Assembly: GCA_020026375.1 (NCBI GenBank)
Contig: JAHHQN010000038.1
Span: 1 to 7,199, forward strand
Source: Alistipes sp.
Lineage (GTDB): Bacteria > Bacteroidota > Bacteroidia > Bacteroidales > Rikenellaceae
Direction: 5' to 3'
DNA: 7,199 bases
Below, piece after piece: positions 1 to 3,741 of the stretch. Below the pieces are notes generated by a model. That model was given only the letters and a program-made list of their open reading frames with translations, ran no database searches and was not told the DNA's origin. Every line of letters begins with the position of its first letter. Within the stretch, counting starts at the first letter, position 1. The position numbers were made by a program, and so were the translations under genes.

Positions 1-1
1 G

Positions 2-75
2 TGATTCCGGAGCGGTTCGAACGCTCGACCCACAGCTTAGAAGGCTGTTGCTCTATCCAACTGAGCTACGGAACC
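2..75 (-). tRNA. tRNA-Arg (anticodon UCU)
   Basis: Read on the minus strand this folds as a complete 74-nt cloverleaf. The acceptor stem is GGTTCCG/CGGAATC with one G-U pair, the D stem is GCTC/GAGC, the anticodon stem is ACAGC/GCTGT around loop CTTCTAA, and the T arm is GAGCG-TTCGAAC-CGCTC. The discriminator base is A. The anticodon TCT (plus-strand bases 39-41) reads the arginine codons AGA and AGG, which look uncommon in these GC-rich genes. The window starts one base after the discriminator, and that base is C, so whether the 3' CCA is encoded cannot be decided. A promoter-like -7 box lies about 25 bases upstream on the same strand. Confidence 0.96.
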
Positions 76-99
76 ATCGTCATTTCAAAAATGCAGGTG

Positions 100-132
100 C
101 AAAGATAGTAATTTATTTTCATTTTCCTATAA
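100..132 (-). promoter_or_regulatory. Probable promoter of tRNA-Arg
   Basis: On the minus strand, bases 107-100 read TATCTTTG, a perfect match to the Bacteroidetes -7 box TAnnTTTG. The expected -33 TTTG is not intact; the region about 19-21 bases upstream reads TTATAG. Transcription would begin near base 93, giving a leader of about 18 nt before the mature tRNA end. The -7 box is convincing but the -33 element is weak. Confidence 0.55.
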
Positions 133-179
133 CTTAACGGGGTAAAGTGAAATTAATTTCCGTTTTTCGACGATTTTAT

Positions 180-210
180 TTTGCCACCCCAAATTTTTTG
201 CCTAAATTTG
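180..210 (+). promoter_or_regulatory. rpsP promoter, Bacteroidetes type
   Basis: A TTTG at 180-183 is followed after 19 bases by TAAATTTG at 203-210. This matches the primary sigma factor consensus of Bacteroidetes (TTTG at -33, TAnnTTTG at -7) with no mismatch and correct spacing. Transcription would start near 216-218, giving a leader of about 54 nt ahead of rpsP. It diverges from the tRNA promoter, and the two sets of elements do not overlap. Confidence 0.85.
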
Positions 211-213
211 CAC

Positions 214-261
214 GATTTTAAGCCCGAAAGGGTGACCTTTTTATAAACCATAATTAAAATT
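214..261 (+). promoter_or_regulatory. Structured 5' leader of rpsP with two overlapping tetraloop hairpins
   Basis: Bases 223-232 can form CCC-GAAA-GGG, and bases 227-240 can form AAAGG-GTGA-CCTTT. Both have GNRA-type tetraloops, and they share bases, so only one can form at a time. ATTTTAA (215-221) is also complementary to TTAAAAT (254-260) just before the start codon and could enclose the hairpins, although the predicted transcription start may cut into its left arm. A regulatory role such as S16 autoregulation is only inferred; the stems are short and the region is AT-rich. Confidence 0.35.
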
Positions 262-270
262 TTATAGCAA

Positions 271-810
271 ATGGCTGTTAAAATTCGTTTGGCACGTCAC
301 GGAAAGAAGGGTTATGCTTTCTACCACATCGTTGCCGCAGATAGCAGAGCGCCACGTGATGGTAAATACCTCGAGAAGTTGGGTACCTACAACCCCAACA
401 CGAATCCTGCTACAATCGACCTGAACTTCGAGCAAGCACTGGGTTGGTTACAGAAAGGCGCACAACCTACAGATACCTGTAGAGCAATCCTTTCGTACAA
501 GGGCGTAATGTACAAGAAGCACCTGTTGGGCGGTGTTGCCAAGGGCGCATTCACCGAGGCTGAGGCTGAGGCCCGCTTCAACAAGTGGATGGAGGCAAAG
601 AGCGGCAAGATCGAGGCTAAGACCAACAAGCTCGCTTCTGACGCACAGTCGGCCAACAAGGCTCGCCTGGAGGCTGAGGCCAAGGTAAACGAGGAGCGCG
701 CCAAGGCTATCGCCGAGAAGAAGGCTGCCGCTGAGGCTGCTGCCAAGGAGGCTGAAGAGGCTGCCGCTGCCGAGAACGCAGAGGAGGCTACCGAAACTCC
801 CGCCGAGTAA
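271..810 (+). CDS. rpsP: 30S ribosomal protein S16 with extended C-terminal tail
   Basis: This is a primary 16S rRNA-binding protein of the small ribosomal subunit, needed for early 30S assembly. The start MAVKIRLARHGKKGYAFYHI is the S16 signature, followed by VAADSRAPRDGKYLEKLGTYNP, a diagnostic S16 segment. The conserved core spans about residues 1-80. Residues 81-179 form a long extension, first mixed (FTEAEAEARFNKWMEAK) and then a Lys/Ala/Glu-rich, probably helical tail from about 125 to the end. Typical proteobacterial S16 is about 80-90 residues, so this protein is roughly twice that length, as is common in Bacteroidetes. The ATG lacks a Shine-Dalgarno sequence and sits in an A-rich context. 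The gene has its own promoter and ends 24 bases before a strong terminator hairpin. The assignment is secure. Confidence 0.97.
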   Translation: MAVKIRLARHGKKGYAFYHIVAADSRAPRDGKYLEKLGTYNPNTNPATIDLNFEQALGWLQKGAQPTDTCRAILSYKGVMYKKHLLGGVAKGAFTEAEAEARFNKWMEAKSGKIEAKTNKLASDAQSANKARLEAEAKVNEERAKAIAEKKAAAEAAAKEAEEAAAAENAEEATETPAE

Positions 811-834
811 GAACAGGTTTCTTACCGATATAAC

Positions 835-874
835 ACCGGTAAATTTTCCGCTTCGGGAGATTTACCGGTTTTTT
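835..874 (+). terminator. Intrinsic terminator after rpsP
   Basis: ACCGGTAAAT (835-844) pairs perfectly with ATTTACCGGT (860-869). A few further pairs are possible in the 15-base loop (TCC with GGA). The stem runs directly into six T residues (869-874). It sits between rpsP and rimM, so it should reduce read-through from the highly expressed ribosomal protein gene into rimM-mnmA. Confidence 0.88.
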
Positions 875-918
875 GATTTTTATCAATTCCCCAAGACATT
901 CAAAAAAACAACCGAACC

Positions 919-1428
919 ATGACAACACCTTGCGGCAGAATCAACCGCCTCTTCGGCACCAACGGAGGAGTGATGCTCTCGCTCTACACCGATTTTCCTG
1001 AGGATTTCGACCCCGAAACCTCACCCATGATAGTCACCGTCGACCAGCTCGAAGTGCCGCTCTGGTGCGCCTCGTTCGAAAAACGCGGTGTGTCGGGTGC
1101 CGTGGTCACCTTCGAGGATTTCGACACCGACCGTCGCGCCGGAGAACTGCTCGGCAAGGAATTCTACGTCCCCGACAACAACGAATACGACGAGGAGGAC
1201 GACGACGAATTCTACATGGAAGACCTCATCGGTTTCGAGGTGGAGGCCAACGGCAGGGAGGGCGAACTGACCGACTTCTACGACAGCGAGATGAATCCGC
1301 TGTTCGAAATCACCGTCGACGGCCGCGAGATACTCGTGCCGGCGGCCGAGGAGTTCATCGCCCACATCGATTTCGAGAAGCAGCATATCAAGATGGTGCT
1401 TCCCGAGGGACTTTTGAATCTGGAATAA
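919..1428 (+). CDS. rimM: Ribosome maturation factor RimM
   Basis: RimM is a cytoplasmic assembly factor that binds the immature 30S subunit (through S19 in characterised bacteria) and helps mature the 3' part of 16S rRNA. The N-terminal RimM beta-barrel is about residues 3-84, beginning with CGRINRLFGTNGGVML, which matches the family pattern GRI-K-hG-G. Residues 87-97 are a strongly acidic linker (NNEYDEEDDDE). The PRC-barrel domain runs from about 101 (DLIGFEV) through REILVPAAEEFI to the ending LPEGLLNLE, an ending I recall from Bacteroides RimM. The length of 169 residues is normal. The ATG at 919 leaves only five residues before GRI, consistent with the family. It follows rpsP, the classical neighbour, but across a terminator, and precedes mnmA by 11 nt. 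I see no promoter between the terminator and the start, so read-through or an atypical promoter must supply it. Confidence 0.93.
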   Translation: MTTPCGRINRLFGTNGGVMLSLYTDFPEDFDPETSPMIVTVDQLEVPLWCASFEKRGVSGAVVTFEDFDTDRRAGELLGKEFYVPDNNEYDEEDDDEFYMEDLIGFEVEANGREGELTDFYDSEMNPLFEITVDGREILVPAAEEFIAHIDFEKQHIKMVLPEGLLNLE

Positions 1429-1439
1429 TATTTAAGGAT

Positions 1440-2645
1440 ATGGCACGTGTAGTGATAGGACTCTCGGGCGGTGTGGACTCTTCGGTGGCCGCCTATCTGC
1501 TCAAACAACAGGGACATGAGGTCATCGGACTCTTCATGGTCAACTGGCACGACACCACAGGCACCCTCGAAGGTGACTGTCCGTGGCACGACGACCGTGT
1601 GTTCGCCGAACTCGTCGCCCGAAAACTCGACATAGCGTTTCATGTTACCGACCTCTCGGAGGAGTATCGCCACCGTGTGGTCGACTACATGTTCTCGGAG
1701 TATGAGAAGGGACGCACCCCCAATCCCGATGTGTTGTGCAACCGCGAGATCAAGTTCGATGTCTTCATGCGCGAGGCGATGAAGCTGGGCGCGGATTTCG
1801 TGGCCACGGGTCACTACTGCCGCAAGGCCGAGGAGACCGACAGCCACGGACACACCGTCTACAAACTGCTGGCCGGCAGCGACCCCAACAAGGACCAGAG
1901 CTATTTCCTCTGCCAGCTCTCGCAGGAGCAACTCTCGCGTGCGCTCTTCCCGGTGGGCGACCTGCTCAAACCCGAAGTGCGACGCATCGCCACCGAACAG
2001 GGACTGGCCACCGCCAAGCGCAAGGACTCGCAGGGCATCTGCTTCGTGGGCAAGGTCGACCTTCCGGTCTTCCTCCAGCAGAAACTCAAATCGAAGAGCG
2101 GCAACATACACGAGATACTCCCCTCGTGGCCCAAGTACGCACAGCGCGCCGTCCTGCCCGTCGACACGACGGAACCCACCGACGAACAACTGGCCGAAGC
2201 GGCACGCCCGTGGCGCTACACGGTGCGCGACGGCAAGAAAATAGGCACCCATCAGGGCGCACAGTTCTACACCATCGGCCAGCGCAAGGGTCTGGGCATC
2301 GGCGGCCGCAAGGAGTCGCTGTTCATCATCGCCACCAATGTCGACGAGAATGTCATCTATGTGGGTGAGGGCGACGCCCACCCCGGACTGTGGCGGCCGG
2401 CACTCCACATCTCGCCGGAGGAGATTCACTGGGTGAACCCCTCGCAGGCCATGAAGGAGGGCGAAAGCCGACGTTTCGAGGTGAGAATCCGCTACCGCCA
2501 GCCGTTGCAGGGCGCACGCCTCTTTATCCGCAAGTCGGGGGCCTATCTGCTCTTCGACCAGCCGCAGCGAGGCATCGCCGCAGGTCAGTTCGCCGCATGG
2601 TATTCGGGTGACGAACTGGTCGGTTCGGGCGTCATCTCGGAGTAG
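1440..2645 (+). CDS. mnmA: tRNA-specific 2-thiouridylase MnmA (TrmU)
   Basis: MnmA activates the C2 carbonyl of wobble uridine U34 with ATP and transfers sulfur from a persulfide carrier, giving s2U34 in tRNAs for Lys, Glu and Gln. The 401-residue protein has an adenylating PP-loop SGGVDSS (9-15) near the N-terminus, then TPNPDVLCN (93-101) with the first catalytic cysteine C100 and D97, and KDSQGICFVG (195-204) with the second catalytic cysteine C201. The C-terminal tRNA-binding and beta-barrel region follows, including GAQFYTIGQRKGLGIGG (273-289). Between about 217 and 262 there is an insertion absent from the E. coli enzyme and similar to other Bacteroidetes MnmA. The ATG at 1440 is chosen because it directly precedes the PP-loop; the open frame continues upstream inside rimM but is meaningless there. 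An AAGGA lies only one base before the ATG, too close for normal Shine-Dalgarno use. It is probably cotranscribed with rimM. Confidence 0.97.
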   Translation: MARVVIGLSGGVDSSVAAYLLKQQGHEVIGLFMVNWHDTTGTLEGDCPWHDDRVFAELVARKLDIAFHVTDLSEEYRHRVVDYMFSEYEKGRTPNPDVLCNREIKFDVFMREAMKLGADFVATGHYCRKAEETDSHGHTVYKLLAGSDPNKDQSYFLCQLSQEQLSRALFPVGDLLKPEVRRIATEQGLATAKRKDSQGICFVGKVDLPVFLQQKLKSKSGNIHEILPSWPKYAQRAVLPVDTTEPTDEQLAEAARPWRYTVRDGKKIGTHQGAQFYTIGQRKGLGIGGRKESLFIIATNVDENVIYVGEGDAHPGLWRPALHISPEEIHWVNPSQAMKEGESRRFEVRIRYRQPLQGARLFIRKSGAYLLFDQPQRGIAAGQFAAWYSGDELVGSGVISE

Positions 2646-2696
2646 GCCGACAACGGCGGAATGGAGAAAGAAGGGTCCGTATTTTATAAAAATTTT

Positions 2697-2735
2697 AAAT
2701 AGTCTGTCCAAGCAATTTTGGCAGACTATTTTTTT
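2697..2735 (+). terminator. Intrinsic terminator after mnmA
   Basis: AAATAGTCTG (2697-2706) pairs with CAGACTATTT (2722-2731). The stem continues inward as CCAA/TTGG past a bulged T, leaving loop GCAATT. The right arm runs into an unbroken T tract (2729-2735). It closes the rimM-mnmA unit and lies just upstream of the next gene's probable promoter. Confidence 0.88.
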
Positions 2736-2756
2736 CGTTTTGTAAGATTAATTTCG
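2725..2756 (+). promoter_or_regulatory. Possible promoter of the EEP-like gene
   Basis: TAATTTCG at 2749-2756 fits the Bacteroidetes -7 box with C in place of the third T, the same variant seen ahead of ppdK. No clean TTTG lies 19-21 bases upstream; that position falls in the end of the mnmA terminator stem and T tract. The implied transcript would have a leader of only about 6 nt before the ATG at 2769. This is a weak call, made because the gene follows a terminator and needs its own promoter. Confidence 0.35.
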
Positions 2757-2768
2757 TAACTTCGAAAT

Positions 2769-3644
2769 ATGAAGTTGAGCAGACTGATAATCACACTGAC
2801 CCTCCTCCTGTGCACCGCCACGGCGTCGGCACAGCGCATCGGCATGGGCTATTGGGACGTGGATCACCTCTACGACACCCTCCCCTCGCCCTTCTACGAC
2901 GATTCGGACTATCTGCCGCAGGGCGCACTGAAATGGAACACGGAACGCTACCTGCGCAAGGTGGAGAACACCGCACAGGTCATCGACTCGCTGTCGCTGC
3001 CCCTCATCGCACTGTGGGGCGTGGAGAACGAGGAGGTGGTGCGCGACATCACCTCGCGCTGCAAGGGCGACTACACCTATCTCCATCGCACGCTCAACTC
3101 GCTCGACGGTCTCGACTTCGCCCTGCTCTACTACGGCGATGTCTTCCTCCCGACCCTCGTGCGCCCCGGCAACCGATTCCTCTACATCGAGGGGCTGCTC
3201 CGCCGCCGCACACCGGCCCCCAGACTCAAACGTGCGCGCCGCGGAGTGGTACGCACCCGCACCGACACCCTCTCGCTGCTGCTCACCGCCGAACACCATC
3301 TGGTCAACACGATACTCGACGAAATCCGCAAGGAGCGTCCCACATTCAAGGTGGTGGTCATGGGCAACTTCGACCCCAAGGGAGCCGAACGCTACGGCGT
3401 AAGATGCAGCGACCCCGACGCACAAAACGATACGCCCCACTACGGCAACACCACCTCGCGTTTCGGTTGGAAACCTTCCGACTACATGGCAGCCGACACC
3501 ACCTTCCGCATCGTGAAAAACGAGGTCTATATCCGCGACTTTCTCATTGATACACAGAGCGGTCAGCCACTAAAGACCTACAACAAGAAACTCTATATCG
3601 GGGGCTACGGCAAATCGCTGCCCACATACCTATATATTGAATAA
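2769..3644 (+). CDS. Exported EEP-fold (endonuclease/exonuclease/phosphatase-like) protein lacking the usual catalytic residues
   Basis: The 291-residue protein starts with a signal peptide: K2 and R5, hydrophobic residues 6-17, and probable cleavage after ASA at 21, before Gln22. C15 is not in a good lipobox. The mature part resembles exported Bacteroidales EEP-family proteins in order and spacing: YWDVDHLYDT (28-37) for YNVENLFDT, LWGVENEEV (82-90) for the L-CEVEN motif, GLDFALLYY (114-122) for GIDVALLY, VVMGNFDPKG (196-205) for GDFND-P, and KTYNKKLYIGGYGKSLP (269-285) for RTYN-Y-GGFSDHLP. At nearly every catalytic position the usual residue is replaced: N to D30, E to G84, D to N200, and the terminal Asp-His pair to K282-S283. 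The HFPSR-type motif is also absent. An Arg-rich insert (145-164) precedes the TDTLSLLL strand. The frame is intact with codon use like mnmA, so it is probably a real, non-enzymatic relative rather than a decaying gene. The fold call comes from motif spacing only, and the substrate or partner is unknown. Confidence 0.72.
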   Translation: MKLSRLIITLTLLLCTATASAQRIGMGYWDVDHLYDTLPSPFYDDSDYLPQGALKWNTERYLRKVENTAQVIDSLSLPLIALWGVENEEVVRDITSRCKGDYTYLHRTLNSLDGLDFALLYYGDVFLPTLVRPGNRFLYIEGLLRRRTPAPRLKRARRGVVRTRTDTLSLLLTAEHHLVNTILDEIRKERPTFKVVVMGNFDPKGAERYGVRCSDPDAQNDTPHYGNTTSRFGWKPSDYMAADTTFRIVKNEVYIRDFLIDTQSGQPLKTYNKKLYIGGYGKSLPTYLYIE

Positions 3645-3670
3645 TTTTATTTGGAATTTAAAATTTTTTT
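3643..3670 (+). terminator. Weak AT-rich hairpin with T tract after the EEP-like gene
   Basis: AATTTTA (3643-3649) can pair with TAAAATT (3659-3665), followed by T residues to 3670. The stem contains only A-T pairs and starts inside the stop codon, so terminator strength is doubtful. The loop contains the TTTG proposed as the -33 box of the ppdK promoter. Confidence 0.3.
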
Positions 3671-3681
3671 CGTTATATTCG
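3650..3681 (+). promoter_or_regulatory. ppdK promoter, Bacteroidetes type
   Basis: TTTG at 3650-3653 is followed after 20 bases by TATATTCG at 3674-3681, a single-mismatch form of TAnnTTTG. Transcription would start near 3688, leaving a purine-rich, AT-rich leader of about 54 nt with no strong Shine-Dalgarno sequence before the ATG at 3742. The spacing is right for the primary sigma factor of this phylum. Confidence 0.72.
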
Positions 3682-3741
3682 CAAAACGAACGTGAAAAAT
3701 AAGATATTTTAATATAGAAAACTAAAAACTTAAAACACACT

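Noticed and set aside
1065..1439. In-frame upstream extension of mnmA to give a 526-residue protein
   Set aside because: The extension lies within rimM in another frame and translates to Arg-rich noise. The PP-loop motif begins right after the ATG at 1440, as in MnmA generally.
1278..2711. A 477-codon minus-strand open frame across mnmA and the end of rimM
   Set aside because: It is a compositional shadow of mnmA. It would start inside the low-GC terminator region and cross two real genes; the protein has no recognisable motif.
2811..2815. Lipoprotein signal at C15 of the EEP-like protein
   Set aside because: The residue before the cysteine is Leu rather than Gly, Ala or Ser, and a good type I site (ASA before Gln22) follows.
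2810..3550. A 246-codon overlapping frame inside the EEP-like gene
   Set aside because: It is an out-of-frame shadow, very rich in Arg, His and Pro with no motif. The chosen frame has a signal peptide and EEP-like motifs.
2769..3644. Treating the EEP-like gene as a pseudogene
   Set aside because: There is no frameshift or internal stop, the signal peptide is good, and codon use matches mnmA. The loss is confined mostly to catalytic positions, which fits a changed function better than decay.
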